A stretch of DNA of 64,000 nucleotides from Liolophura sinensis (lineage: Eukaryota; Mollusca; Polyplacophora; Chitonida; Chitonidae), in the NCBI RefSeq assembly GCF_032854445.1, contig NC_088296.1:23507604-23571603 (forward strand). Direction: 5' to 3'. Positions 11,901-19,946 of the stretch are shown one piece after another. A program made the position numbers and the translations under genes. Numbering within the stretch: position 1 is the first letter of the stretch; every line of letters begins with the position of its first letter. The notes below the pieces were generated by a model. The model saw only the letters and a list, made by a program, of their open reading frames with translations, did no database searches and was not told where the DNA came from.

Positions 11901-12330
11901 ACGACGCATGCACGATAAAACATGTTGTGCGCCACTTTATGAAACTGAACTCTGGACCGTAGAATATCCAAAAATTGTAAATCCTAAAAAGCGATAATAG
12001 TGTTCCTAATCAAATCAATAAATACTCACATGCTTTTTTTCAATTCAGGCCGAGTTGATCTTCGTTAGGGGCCCAGAAAACAACCTGGTCTCGGACAGAA
12101 CACCTAGTCCACCAACGCTATCACAACGTCAGAGGAAACTACCAGTGGACGACCTGGGACTTCACCATGAAGTTTTGCCGGACAAAAAGCAGGAAGGAAC
12201 GGACTTGATCAAAGACTGGCGTTTGGTGTCCCTCATCGTGGACCGGTTATTCTTCATATGTATCTCTCTGGCAGATTTTGCAGCTTTTTTCTATATAGTT
12301 CTCCCCTTATTAGTACGGCGGCCACCTTGA
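2179..12330 (+). CDS. nAChR alpha-type subunit, gene 1 (7 exons, complete)
   Basis: Spliced coding region: 2179-2260, 6337-6485, 7321-7365, 8452-8561, 9014-9552, 11135-11334 and 12049-12330. All introns are GT-AG with compatible phases (1,0,0,2,1,0), giving 468 residues, a usual length for this family. Order: signal peptide (about 1-27), extracellular ligand-binding domain with Cys-loop C163-C177, loop A W-K-P-D at 120-123, loop C vicinal C227-C228 preceded by Y225, M1 (about 247-269), M2 (about 277-296), M3 (about 312-332), a short cytoplasmic loop, and M4 (about 442-463). Glu next to M2 and GEKIS indicate a cation pore. In this family ligand binding at subunit interfaces opens the pore. The CC pair marks an alpha-type subunit, but the ligand is inferred. 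Loop B reads SWAFT where typical alpha subunits have SWTY or SWSY. The exact subunit class is not assigned. Exons 2-5 match gene 2 in length. Confidence 0.92.
2503..3286. repeat. 53-bp minisatellite in gene 1 intron 1
   Basis: About 15 tandem copies of a 53-bp unit containing CTCAGTACAGTCACTGGATG and then CTCACTTCT, a C/T-rich centre and GCATCTTGTAGT. Variation is mostly substitutions with a few 1-3 base indels. Open frames through it are by-products. Confidence 0.95.
3331..3573 (-). mobile_element. SINE-A, near full length, gene 1 intron 1
   Basis: Minus-strand copy: TTTGATTGGCATTTTACGGC tail side, the CTTATTCGATGGCGGCC block, body, and a tRNA-like head whose reverse complement reads GGTGGCCGGGTGGTTAGCGT. 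It abuts the end of the 53-bp array. No A-rich tail or target-site duplication is obvious, so it is an old copy. Confidence 0.8.
3574..4100. other. Gene 1 intron 1, unassigned
   Basis: AT-rich intronic sequence with a short TTTAT-rich run near 3720-3750. No coding or repeat signal recognised. Confidence 0.4.
4101..4337 (+). mobile_element. SINE-A, gene 1 intron 1
   Basis: Head GGGGCCTCCGTGGCTCAGTA, then ATGACCCAGGAGCCTCTCAC, GTGAGTTCAAGTCCAGCTC (box-B-like), GTGGGAAGGTCTA, a CCGCCGTGG...ATATTCTTGAGTACGGCG block and an AATAAATAAATAAA tail. The TTAGCGCGCTAGCG stretch of the head seen in other copies is missing. Confidence 0.9.
5095..5228. repeat. Dispersed repeat X, copy 1
   Basis: Degenerate copy of an unnamed interspersed repeat whose clearest core elsewhere is CAGTGTGATAGTTGGCAAAT. 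Here it reads ACAGTGTGACAATTGAAAAATG, followed by GGTGAAAT, a GTCAATTTACCTCAGTT block and a GGTGAATGCTTAAACAC block. Other copies lie at 7386, 8041, 15815 and 54527. Confidence 0.5.
5229..6033. other. Gene 1 intron 1, unassigned
   Basis: No recognisable coding or repeat feature. Short open frames here lack family features. Confidence 0.4.
6034..6197. repeat. Degenerate 20-27 bp tandem repeat
   Basis: About seven imperfect copies built on TGAGTGCCATTCGAAATAAA (for example GCATTCGAAATAAAATACTG, CCATTCGAAATAAATGAATG, ACATTCGAAACATGTGAGTG). It ends about 140 bp before the exon 2 acceptor. Confidence 0.75.
6337..6485 (+). CDS. Gene 1 exon 2: start of ligand-binding domain
   Basis: Acceptor TTCATTCTCAG, donor CTG|GTGAGT; 149 nt, entering in phase 1 and leaving in phase 0. 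Encodes the N-terminal helix (EKALKRYLF) and first beta strand (VIVYLDLAIHQIVDL). RPV and the Y-D/L strand are typical of nAChR subunits. Contains a possible N-glycosylation site (NDT). The length equals gene 2 exon 2. Confidence 0.92.
6486..7320. other. Gene 1 intron 2
   Basis: AT-rich intron with donor GTGAGT and acceptor TTTGCTCTCAG. No repeat or gene recognised. Confidence 0.7.
7321..7365 (+). CDS. Gene 1 exon 3 (45 nt)
   Basis: NEKLQVLQAQLWITM between acceptor CTCTCAG and donor GTAAGT, phase 0 on both sides. NEK.Q.L....W is the conserved strand-2 motif of nAChRs. A 45-nt exon at this place is a known hallmark of nAChR genes, and gene 2 has the same. Confidence 0.93.
7386..7575. repeat. 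Dispersed repeat X, copy 2
   Basis: Contains TTGTGATAGTTTACAAATGG, GTCTCAGATATTACAGGTG, and a CCTGTTCATGTATATAGTAA block followed by CTTAACCGCC. It aligns with the copies at 15815 and 54527. It lies just upstream of the 70-bp array. Confidence 0.55.
7621..8040. repeat. 70-bp minisatellite, gene 1 intron 3
   Basis: Six head-to-tail copies of a 70-bp unit starting ATGCCGTGTTGTTATATAAC. Starts at 7621, 7691, 7761, 7831, 7901 and 7971, with no indels and only a few substitutions per copy. The near identity implies recent expansion. Confidence 0.97.
8041..8215. repeat. Dispersed repeat X, copy 3
   Basis: Starts directly after the 70-bp array with a GTAAAAAGCTACTGCACAGA block, then CACAGTGTAGTAATTGGCAA and GTTTATGTAAGTGGCAACTT. 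It is the diverged partner of copy 2 on the other side of the array. Confidence 0.5.
8452..8561 (+). CDS. Gene 1 exon 4: loop A
   Basis: 110 nt, phase 0 in and phase 2 out. Encodes the W-x-D-x-R-x-x-W strand (KWHDPRMTW), a possible N-glycosylation site (NIS) and loop A (WKPDILIYN) with the ligand-facing Tyr. The donor is the weak GTAGGT, placed after GA of the next codon. Reading on would give GAG then TAG, so intron retention ends translation at once. The same length and donor occur in gene 2. A 110-nt fourth exon is standard for nAChR genes. Confidence 0.92.
8600..8866 (+). mobile_element. SINE-A, full length, gene 1 intron 4
   Basis: Full copy with head GATTAGCGCGCTAGCG, then ATGACCCAGGAGCCTCTCAC, GTGAGTTCAAGTCCAGG (box B), GTGGGAAGGTCT, CCGCCGTCGTATGAGTGAAA, and an AATAAATAAATAA tail. 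It fills much of this 452-bp intron. No clear target-site duplication. Confidence 0.92.
8958..8992. repeat. (TTTA)n next to exon 5 acceptor
   Basis: Pure TTTA run ending about 20 bp before the exon 5 acceptor. Length changes here could affect acceptor recognition; that is inference. Confidence 0.85.
9014..9552 (+). CDS. Gene 1 exon 5: Cys-loop, loops B and C, M1, M2
   Basis: 539 nt, phase 2 in and phase 1 out. Acceptor GTTTTTCAG, donor G|GTATGG. Encodes the Cys-loop (C-KLNVADFPFDRQE-C, 13 residues between cysteines), loop B (GSWAFT), loop C (YRCCPGSYP), pre-M1 RRYLYY, M1 and M2. M2 reads GEKISLNVTILLGLTVFLLL then VAE: Glu at -1', Leu at 9' and Glu at 20', as in cation-selective nAChRs. It also encodes the M2-M3 linker. 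The SGEKIS-to-MPPQS part is nearly identical to gene 2 at the DNA level. Confidence 0.95.
9636..9775. repeat. Direct duplication, about 78-bp period
   Basis: TATATATTTCATGTCATGTA followed by GGCCTAATGCGATT occurs twice (near 9650 and 9745), each after a TTTTCTC...TATATA run. Short tandem duplication at the start of intron 5. Confidence 0.8.
10000..10290. repeat. Degenerate CAGATAC-rich stretch
   Basis: Many loosely spaced copies of CAGATAC, AGATATCAG and GATACTAG without a fixed period. Probably a decayed simple or tandem repeat. Confidence 0.5.
10628..10893 (+). mobile_element. SINE-A with 12-bp target-site duplication, gene 1 intron 5
   Basis: The SINE-A body (10640-10881) runs from CGGCCGAGATGGTTAACGCG to an AAATAAATAAATAAAT tail and is flanked by identical ATACATTGTTGG at 10628-10639 and 10882-10893. 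This fixes both ends of the element and shows insertion by target-primed reverse transcription, as expected for a SINE moved by a LINE partner. Confidence 0.95.
11135..11334 (+). CDS. Gene 1 exon 6: M3 and start of cytoplasmic loop
   Basis: 200 nt, phase 1 in and phase 0 out. Acceptor TTTTTTCAG, donor AAG|GTAAGT. Encodes KFLGLCIFVTSLSTTMSVVV (M3), then LNLYF and the post-M3 basic/aromatic part (VPPWVRKWILGKLGYLL), matching the P-x-W-x-R region after M3 of nAChRs. A Cys-rich segment (CARKVPQGCEQ) follows and lacks a counterpart in gene 2. Confidence 0.92.
11488..11575 (+). mobile_element. SINE-A 3' fragment, gene 1 intron 6
   Basis: CCGTGGATTTCCTCCGGGCT, CCACCATAATGCTGGCCGCC, TATAAGTGAA and CACCAATGAAAAAAAC are the SINE-A 3' body. 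The ATATTCTTGAGTACGGCG piece is deleted. Confidence 0.8.
11819..11946. mobile_element. Small inverted-repeat element (MITE-like), copy 1
   Basis: 128-bp element with ends CAGTTTCACAAAG and, inverted, CAGTTTCATAAAG. The centre ATAGTGACGTACAAAATATC recurs at 19831-19946 in the opposite orientation. No coding capacity. The superfamily cannot be told from these ends. Confidence 0.75.
12049..12330 (+). CDS. Gene 1 exon 7: cytoplasmic loop end, M4 and stop
   Basis: 282 nt with stop TGA at 12328-12330; acceptor TTCAATTCAG, phase 0. A low-complexity Ser/Thr/Pro and charged loop leads to the pre-M4 helix (LIKDWRLVSLIVDRLFF), whose pattern (W+.V...DRLFF) is the conserved M4 signature of nAChRs, then ICISLADFAAFFYIV as M4. 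The C terminus ends shortly after (LVRRPP). Confidence 0.93.
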   Translation, partial: AELIFVRGPENNLVSDRTPSPPTLSQRQRKLPVDDLGLHHEVLPDKKQEGTDLIKDWRLVSLIVDRLFFICISLADFAAFFYIVLPLLVRRPP

Positions 12331-12536
12331 GTCATTTTTAGTGTAACACTGCATATTGTCAGACTTAAGATCGAGGTATCAACAGGCGTGCGCCATTGTG
12401 TTTATATTTTGCTCAGAATTTTTGCCCGATTTCTAAGTAACCGTTTATTCATTTCTTTTTACTATTGTACAGTTAACTGAACCTAAATATTTATAAGCGA
12501 TTACATCATAACAGATCACAACATGCGAGAATTACA
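12331..12536. other. 3' flank / UTR of gene 1
   Basis: Presumed 3' UTR. No AATAAA within the first 200 bp by eye; an ATTAAA at about 12691 is a possible but unproven polyadenylation signal. Confidence 0.35.
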
Positions 12537-12675
12537 TAGTAATATTCAAGAAAAATTCAATAGTAACATTCCGGAAATATTCCATAATAATATTTAGGAA
12601 AATTTCCATGGTAACATTCAGGGAAATTTCCATGGTAACATTCAGGGAAAATTTCCATGGTAACATTCAGGAAAG
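12537..12675. repeat. 24-bp minisatellite
   Basis: About 5.5 copies of ATGGTAACATTCAGGGAAAA plus TTCC, degenerate at the 5' side and nearly identical at the 3' side. Confidence 0.9.
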
Positions 12676-14467
12676 CAGAGTGTCCATTTCATTAAAACCG
12701 TTGAATCAATTTGAAAACTTTTATGTTTGTATCGCTCTTGCGGGCTTTTCGTGACAGTGCGGAAAGTTCCTGAAAATTGCAATCTTCGAGTTGAAAGAAG
12801 AGAAATTTTTCAAATAATATTGGTTTTATAAAACCTGTAAATGTTAAATGTAATTGTCATTGTTAAGACTTTTGTAATAGAATGAATGTTCACAAAAGTC
12901 TGAATACAACGCACGCGCTCAACCATGTCCGGCTTAATCACACAAAGTAGGCCTCTTTTTCGACCATGAGCTCTTCGGTCTCCGGAGATGATATTGCACG
13001 GCCTACCATAGATCATCATACCTTAAACTTTACTTTAATATTTTGAGTATGGCCCTAAACGCCAGCCATTCGGCCACTGACCGAAATATAGCTAGCGAAA
13101 AATAACTTAGACCGAGCCACCTCATTTGCGCAGGGCTTAGAATCTGCAACGAGAGAACGCCTGAAAGGACGACGTCAAACAAAACTTGCAATATGCCAAG
13201 ACTATGTGTCATATAATTTAATTTCGCTGCATTTTTTCCTCCGCCATGAATACAGATCCGCCTTGCTCGTTTTTCTTTCCTATTTTTTAAATTTGAAAGT
13301 CTAAATTTTTCCAGTCTGCGCTGAAGCGAGCTCTCCTCAGAGCGCTTTATGCAAGTCTGACTAATTAGAGATTTCATGAGCATATTGATTTTCCTTACAG
13401 CTTAGTATATATGTCAACTGCAACTCCAAAAATATCTATCCCCTAACTTTGACATGGTGCTGTGTAGCTTACACTACTCTCTACAACATTTCAAATAGTT
13501 CACTTAGCATACTACCACCATTTTTGAGCTGTTTTTGATGAATTAAGGCATTTTGTCGACTCAGTATCCTCCAGGAAGGGGGCGAGGGAAAGTTTTCACT
13601 GTTTTCAAAAATGTTTAATGCCCATTCAAACAGACAAAATTTTGATATATTTTAACTAAGTGCACAATAACAGTACAGAAATGTATAGCTTATCAACAAT
13701 CTGTAATGCCTGTTTGACGGTATCCAAGCAGTGCCCCCAGCACTCTTCTGTTCGGCGGCAAATCTTGGATTGTGGTGAATCTAAGGCGGAATTACAATCG
13801 TTGGCCAGGGTACAGTGCGTGTTCTGTGCGTGTTGTCTGTATAATTCAGTAATTAACAATTAACATAAATGTGGAGATGAATTTCTGTAAAGCATGAGTA
13901 GGCTACTTAAGTAAAATACAGGTAAATACACTTTGCGGTTTTTTAACGATGAAGTAATGATCAATGAGTTTGTGGTGAACGGTTTTGTGGTTTTGTCGAA
14001 TACTCTTAACAGGATATCTGTCAGATAACATCAGTTAGATTAGGGATGGGAAAGCTAAGGTGGCTTAGTTGTGTCACACAGTTTTATTCGTTTTTTTTAC
14101 AGAGAATATTCTTTGTAAAATGACAAACCATTTTTTCATAGAAAATTATATTTATTTATTTTCCCTATGAAAAATAATATCCCCTAAAAAGTAAAATTTC
14201 AGCTTTAGTCAAAATATGATTGTCCTTTGTAAAAACGGTTTTGGTCGTTTTCCGTGTAAAAGAATACTTTCTAGGAAATTTGAGTTTATAACTTTGCTCA
14301 TAAACAGTTTGATATGCCGCAGTTGTAACAAACATGTGTAGGAAACACAGCAGAAAAACCCAGATGAAATATTTTGTGAGAGTTAGCAAATGGTCTGAGG
14401 TAACCGATGAAATCGAAACATTGTAATTCCTGTTGTCCCTAACACGCCTAAGGGGAAATACTACGCC
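12676..14467. other. Intergenic, nothing assigned
   Basis: No homology recognised. A 117-codon minus-strand open frame (13030-13383) was considered and rejected. The rest is AT-rich single-copy-looking DNA. Confidence 0.4.
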
Positions 14468-14511
14468 ATTCATTCATTCATTCATTCATTCATTCATTCA
14501 TTCATTCATTA
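14468..14511. repeat. (ATTC)n microsatellite
   Basis: About 11 perfect copies of ATTC. Confidence 0.95.
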
Positions 14512-15814
14512 ACTCATATATTGGTTGCCTCTCGATTGATTAATCAACTGAAATGACAAACATCCTACAACGAAGTAAGCATGAGAAGATGTATTGACGT
14601 GGGAGACAGTGGCCGTGTGCAGGTACGAACAAATACAATGACAAACAAGAAGCAACAGCAAGCTATAGACATACATGATAACGTCAACAAGAGTACACTA
14701 ATTACGTCTCAGAAATGAGATTACAATTTATTCATTGCAGACTATTTGGAAGGTACGCGATGACCGTAAACAACACCAGACTCGAACTCTCTCTGCGCTG
14801 AGGGCTTCGAGTATCAATACAAATTGCCCACAAATTCCCCACAAGTTAATAGTTACCAAGGGGGCAATTTTAAAATTCTAAATGTATACACAAGTGGACA
14901 TATTTTCACTCGTAATTAAGAATCTTTATTTCATTCTTAATTGGATACCTGCTGATAGAAGTGATAAATTAAATAGATTAAATAGCCCATTCTACATCTT
15001 TTGTGTATTTATGTCGGCAACTCATAAACGCTAGTTCTCCAGATTTTATACGTATCCACCTTTATTTGCACCTGAAATTCGCTAATTAACACGCAGGTGC
15101 GATTCGCATCAGGCGTGTTAATTGTTTGCTGAGCGAATAGTTTTGGGGCTATGAAACAGTGCAACCAATAAATAATTTCAGCATTATGTGCCAAAGGAAA
15201 CAATGGCGAATGGCATACAGGAGATCAGGTTATCGACCAAACAAGGTACCTGTATGAAACAGATATGACCTTTACCAATAGATGGTTTACCTATACGCGT
15301 TACTGTTTCCTAAACTGATTAAAGAACAGCACTATACCTTTGGCTGTATTGAATATGCTACATTGTTCAATTTGTTCATATTTCTTTTCACTTTTGCCAT
15401 TTTTTCTGTTTTTCTGTTTTGCTTTTTTGTTTTAAAAGATCTTGATTCGACTAATTCAGGCCATTTGACAACGATAGACACCAGTCCGTTTAATAATTAA
15501 CCAAGGAATACTGTTGAAAATCGGTGATCGAATGTTCAAAAATCAAATCTCTGTCAATGGACAAAGAGGCTGGTCGAGGATGCTCACGGTGTTATCAGTG
15601 GAAAAATGCAGTAATCTCGCATACATCGTCTACATCTGCAGTACTGAACCTGCTGAGAATAATAATCATCAAGAGAAATTTATACAGAAGTTTAAATTGT
15701 TATAGAAACATGAGTGGATTGTTAAACTCAACAGTACGCATCTGTCATGATGCAAAATACACCAGTCTTTTGAGAGTAAAACCAGAGTAGCGTTAATTAA
15801 AATTATAATGCTAT
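14512..15814. other. Intergenic, nothing assigned
   Basis: AT-rich; no gene or repeat recognised. Short plus-strand open frames near 15282-15790 show no family features. Confidence 0.4.
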
Positions 15815-15975
15815 AATAGGACTATAAGACGTACAGCATAGAAAGTAAAACCACAGCACTTATGTAATGCACAGTGTGATAGCTGGCAAATGGTCACACG
15901 TAACCAGTGAAATACGGCCACTTCTCAATTTAGGAACTTTTATTCTAAGTGTTCATGTAGTTAATAAATACTAGC
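15815..15975. repeat. Dispersed repeat X, copy 4
   Basis: Best-kept core: GCACAGTGTGATAGCTGGCA, AATGGTCACACGTAACC, GTGAAATACGGCCAC and AAGTGTTCATGTAGTTAA. No tRNA-like boxes or terminal repeats are visible, so the type is unknown. Confidence 0.6.
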
Positions 15976-16083
15976 AATTTACAAGGAAATTAACGTGATT
16001 TGAAATGCAGTGAAGTTAATTAAATTTTTTTAGACTGTCTGTGGTCTAGCATTTCTAATGATTTATAGCCTAGGTACTATGGT

Positions 16084-16582
16084 TGTTCAGATATGTCTTG
16101 TATACGCCGATCCAGATATAGGGTGATTCACGCGTGGGTGAAATATCGTCTCAGGTATGTCGTACATACACAGAAACAACTACAGCGTGATTCACGCGTG
16201 GATGAAATATCGTCTCAGGTATGTCCTATATACACCAATTCAGCTATAGCGTGATCCACGCGTGGATGAAATATCGTCTCAGGTATGTCCTATATACACC
16301 AATTCAGCTATAGCGTGATTCACGCGTGGGTGAAATATCGTCTCAGGTATGTCCTATATACACCAATTCAGCTATAGCGTGATCCACGCGTGGATGAAAT
16401 ATCGTCTCAGGTATGTCCTATATACACCAATTCAGCTATAGCGTGATTCACGCGTGGGTGGAATATCGTCTCAGGTATGTCGTATATTCATCAATTCAGC
16501 TATAGTGTGGTTCACGCGTGGATGAAATACCGTCTCAGGTATGTCGTGTATACACCGTAACACCTAAAGCGTGATTCACGCT
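16084..16582. repeat. 64-bp minisatellite
   Basis: About 7.5 copies of a 64-bp unit containing GTGATTCACGCGTGGGTGAA, then ATATCGTCTCAGGTATGTC and ACCAATTCAGCTATAGC. Unit starts at 16123, 16187, 16251 and 16315, with no indels. Alternating GTGATT/GTGATC and GGGTG/GGATG variants suggest two-unit amplification. Confidence 0.96.
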
Positions 16583-16754
16583 TGAATAAGTTCAACACAT
16601 ATATTTTAACAAAATAGACAAATAATAAAACTGACAATAATGTACAAAACAACACAAATAATGACAAATATATATATAGTATCTTACAGGGTCCTAATCC
16701 ATAGCTGAAATCAACTCCTCAATCTACGGATGACAGTCCGAAAAGTGGTTTGTT

Positions 16755-17036
16755 TCAGACTGCCTGTGAATGTGTAACTTCTCGGGGCGGACGGGTTGAT
16801 AGTAGCGTCTGTGATGCCGAGCTGCCGATGTATGTCTCCTCGGAAATATACACAAAGTCACTTTCAGGGTAAACTGGGATGAAATGTACGTAATCGCACA
16901 AAGAGGTAATGAGCGATACAAGCTCCAAAATAACGTCTCCCAAAAATAGCAAGTGACGAAACTCAAACTCACAAAGTGATGACGAATGTCGAATGGCGTG
17001 AAAGTCGATATCTCCAAACCCAGCAAAATCCTTCAC
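16755..17036 (-). CDS. Uncharacterised open frame (93 codons), doubtful
   Basis: Open frame beginning MKDFAGFGDIDFHAIRHSS and ending HSQAV. Its composition is mixed, with no repeats, and it includes FEFRHLLFLGDVILELVSLI, which could be a hydrophobic strand-helix as in small hydrolase-like folds. No family is recognised, no splice partner is obvious and no promoter is seen. It may be a fragment of a transposon protein or chance. Confidence 0.15.
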   Translation of the reverse strand: MKDFAGFGDIDFHAIRHSSSLCEFEFRHLLFLGDVILELVSLITSLCDYVHFIPVYPESDFVYISEETYIGSSASQTLLSTRPPREVTHSQAV

Positions 17037-17790
17037 AATGAATGACAGTAAATGTGGCGGTTTATATCGACCTAGGACATGAAACGTACTGTAGCTATTG
17101 TTTTGTGGTTGTTTCTTTTACTTATTTCCACATATTGCTAGAACACAGTGGACTGGAGGTGTTGTAATTTGTTTGACCGGTAAGTAAACATTCCCCAGAT
17201 CGAATAATTTAATCACTTCCCACTGGACAATTGCTTGTATTTCGTGTTACCGGACATTAACAACTGTTTGGTCAAAAGTGATCGGTTAACATCCTCCATG
17301 CCCAATGCCCTTTACCCAAGTCTACAGAACGACGGCTGTTTAGATACATTGTTTGCGCCGGAAATAGTCCAGCACGTGATAGTCGCGCTTGTACATAAGT
17401 AAATAGCTTCCGGTCATGATTTCAATAATGTGGTGTTTACATATGTCTCATTTGCCGGTAAAATATTACATTGACGAATGTACTTTCAGCGCCTCAGTGA
17501 TGCAGAAGGTAACCAATAACAATCGGATTCATTCCGCGTGGGTATTGCTGTGGGCATGCATTATATATTACAATTACTTGATTGGCGGTCTTTCAAGATT
17601 GGCTTATCTGTTAAATAGTAGACTATTCCAAAAAGGAGATAAAAAATGAACAAGAAAGTTAATCTATATAATTATCCCCGTGAATATATGTCTATGATTA
17701 AATGGAAGGGACGTTTCTTGACTTTCCCAGATTTGCATTTGATCTTTGACGGTTGTAATAGTTGGGCCACTAATACAATATTAAACATTG
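17037..17790. other. Intergenic, nothing assigned
   Basis: No repeat or gene recognised. Confidence 0.4.
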
Positions 17791-18063
17791 CTCCTTATCA
17801 AAGATGGCGTTCAGCATGAAGGGACTAGTGCAACGGCTGGTTGACCCGTATCAGTATAATGGCTCGGGCGGGGCCGCTTACTTGCCTTCGGTAAGGCGTG
17901 TCAGTGATGCAGCACTGGATAAAAGAGCTGTGGAAATGTGTGCTGTAACAAGGAGGCACATTCCACGCCTTCTAAGGATTCTTTCGTCATTATATCACTG
18001 AAAAATTGTTAAGTACGACGTTAAACCCCAAGCTCTCGCTCACTCACTCACTCCTTATCAAAG
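17791..18063 (+). mobile_element. SINE-B with 13-bp target-site duplication
   Basis: Second SINE family (SINE-B), body 17804-18050: TTCAGCATGAAGGGACTAGT, GGTTGACCCGTATCAGTATA, ATGGCTCGGGCGG, CTTACTTGCCTTCGGTAAG, GAAAAATTGTTAAGTACGAC, then a CACTCACTCACT tail. Direct repeats CTCCTTATCAAAG lie at 17791-17803 and 18051-18063. The tRNA-like head is truncated. An open frame through it is incidental. Confidence 0.95.
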
Positions 18064-18211
18064 CGAGTGTGTCAGACAAAATGGGTTGACTGCGGGATTA
18101 GGCCAAAGAGTTTTGTCAAGAATATGGATATGTGGAGGGGAGGTGTTTTATCCCTGGCATTGCGGATTTCATAGCCTGATCTCCCTAAGTTAGTAATTTA
18201 TTTTTTTTTTT

Positions 18212-18348
18212 TTTTTATTTATTTATTTGATTACTGTTTTCCCCGGGACCCACGAGTATTCACTTTCGCACCGGTGGCCAGCATAATGGTGAGAGGAAAC
18301 CGGATAGAGCCCTTGGAAGCCAACGAACATCCGCAGGATGCTGACTGT
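18212..18348 (-). mobile_element. SINE-A fragment
   Basis: TTTATTTATTTGATTACTGT, a decayed ACGAGTATTCACTTTCGCAC block, GGTGGCCAGCATAATGGTG and AGAGGAAACCGGATAGAGCC in minus orientation. The head is missing. Confidence 0.8.
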
Positions 18349-18615
18349 ACGTCATATACGACAGTGAGATATTCATAAAACCAGCGTTGAAAACAAATCA
18401 ATGATTCTACGGTATATTTCATTAAAGCATGTGTTACATCTTTAGGAAGTTACCAGTTGTCATGTTGTGGCGATATAGTGCCTATAAAACTAAACCTGCA
18501 GCTCAACAAATTTGCTACCAAAGAGACCCTTTCCAAAGCCATCAACATAGTACAGAGCCATTTATCTTAACCGTGATTTTTTTCGGTTTAAAATTATTCT
18601 TTGGTTTATTTTTTT

Positions 18616-18627
18616 GGGGGGGGGGGG
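18616..18627. repeat. G12 homopolymer
   Basis: Run of 12 G preceded by T-rich sequence; length may vary or be miscounted in assembly. Confidence 0.8.
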
Positions 18628-19049
18628 AAGCTAAATGCAGTTTTAAACCACTTTTAAAAAAACGAATGAATACCTATCCTCGCGTCTGGTGAGTTGCTCA
18701 GCTGGCCTTGGAAAGCTGGCGTATTATTTCGCTTACCGTATTCAAACCAAATCGCGCACATCTATTCATGACATATTGTTCGAAGTCTGAAGTACGTGGA
18801 AACGCAAAAGCTTCCATCACCACTATCACTTCTGTTATGTAAAATTCAATGACTTTCCTCTGACATTTTATATTTACCCTGGCCATTGAGTGGATTCAGT
18901 GTTCGGTATTTTGAATGCTGTTGATCGCCATTTTCAATATTGTTTTCATTTAAACGAAGACAGTCAGTTTTAAGGTGTAGAAAACAAAACACCGGACGAG
19001 CCATCACCTGTGTCGAAAAGCCCTGGTTTCTGACCTCATTTAGCCAGTA

Positions 19050-19220
19050 CACAGTGTCCGACAACTACTGTACCGGTACTTATCAAAACCCATGTTATAG
19101 TCTCCCACTTAACAGAACTGAACCAGCAAGAACTGGATTCGAACCCAGAGACCTCCTGGGTCTCGCGCCGATTGTTTGCGGAGACTAAAGTGCTTTAACT
19201 GCCTGGGCCAGACGGGCGCC
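19050..19220 (-). mobile_element. SINE-D, tRNA-derived, with head
   Basis: Reverse complement starts GGCGCCCGTCTGGCCCAGGC and has the box B motif GGGTTCGAATCC, then a body with GTTAAGTGGGAGACTATAAC and GTACAGTAGTTGTCGGACAC. A second body copy lies at 20421-20493. A true tRNA is unlikely because the cloverleaf arms do not pair and the body recurs. Confidence 0.75.
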
Positions 19221-19344
19221 AATGTAATTTTAGAAAGGGAAGTAATTTTACAAAATATTCTAAAACAGTCGTTCACATTTTTATGTCAATGAGGACCCAT
19301 TCCAAGAACACAATGCCGACATATAAGGTTAAAAATTTAAAGAT

Positions 19345-19508
19345 GACTTTAGTGTTTAATTTTGGCCCTAGAAATTAAATTCACTTCATCAATGTCATCG
19401 TAAGACGCATGATTCCAATATCAGTTCCAGCATCAAAAACTAAGCAACCTGACGATGTTTTTAATTTTGACCTAAGTCAGAAATGGCTTTGTGGAGTCAG
19501 ATCCACGT
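19345..19508. mobile_element. MITE-like element M1, half copy
   Basis: Matches the right part of the element at 19622-19832: TAGAAATTAAA, CATCAATGTCATCGTAAGAC, AAAACTAAGCA, ATTTTGACCTAAGTCAGAAA and GGCTTTGTGGAGTCAGATCC. The left terminal repeat is missing. Confidence 0.7.
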
Positions 19509-19617
19509 CCTGGTTTCACGAACCTTCTTAAGTCCAGTATATGGTTTCAATCCGTAGTTAAGTCAAACATTAAATGTTTCTCAGAAACATAAACTTAAGA
19601 CAGTTCGAGAATCCGGG
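19509..19617. mobile_element. MITE-like element M2
   Basis: About 109 bp with inverted ends: CCTGGTTTCACGAACCTTCT then TAAGT at the left, and the right end inverted reading CCCGGATTCTCGAACTGTCT then TAAGT. Non-coding. Confidence 0.75.
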
Positions 19618-19621
19618 CCAT

Positions 19622-19832
19622 GGGCCCGATTACACAAAGCCAATTCTGATTTAAGTCAAAGTTTGAAATACAGTCTTTTTGGGGGCTTTAGAAATTAAAA
19701 TTTTGTCTACCTCATCAATGTTATGGTAAGACAAACGTGACCAAATTTCAACCTTCAGTATCAAAGACTAAGCATCGTAAAGAGAATTTAAATTTTGACT
19801 TAAGTCAGAATCGACTTTATGGAATCGGATCC
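19622..19832. mobile_element. MITE-like element M1, full copy
   Basis: About 211 bp. Left end GGGCCCGATTACACAAAGCC then AATTCTGATTTAAGTCAAA. The right end inverted reads GGATCCGATTCCATAAAGTC then GATTCTGACTTAAGTCAAA. The roughly 42-bp imperfect terminal inverted repeats enclose an AT-rich non-coding core. Confidence 0.85.
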
Positions 19833-19946
19833 AGTCTTACAAAGCGGCGTACGACATTTGTTGTACGATATTTTGTACGTCACTATCACCGCACCATTGC
19901 CTAATATGTGCGATTATCGTATATGTACAACATCTTTATGAAACTC
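19831..19946. mobile_element. Small inverted-repeat element, copy 2
   Basis: Inverted copy of the element at 11819-11946. GATATTTTGTACGTCACTAT is shared as reverse complement, and it ends CATCTTTATGAAACT. It abuts M1 head to tail. Confidence 0.75.

Noticed and set aside
13030-13383. 117-codon minus-strand frame
   Set aside because: No recognised motif, no splice partner, and a composition like translated AT-rich DNA.
17804-18001. 65-codon frame MAFSMKGLVQRL...
   Set aside because: It lies wholly inside a SINE-B copy with a target-site duplication; a similar frame appears in the copy at 28965-29168.
19130-19220. tRNA gene on the minus strand
   Set aside because: Box B is good, but the cloverleaf arms do not pair and the downstream body recurs at 20421, so it is a SINE-D head.
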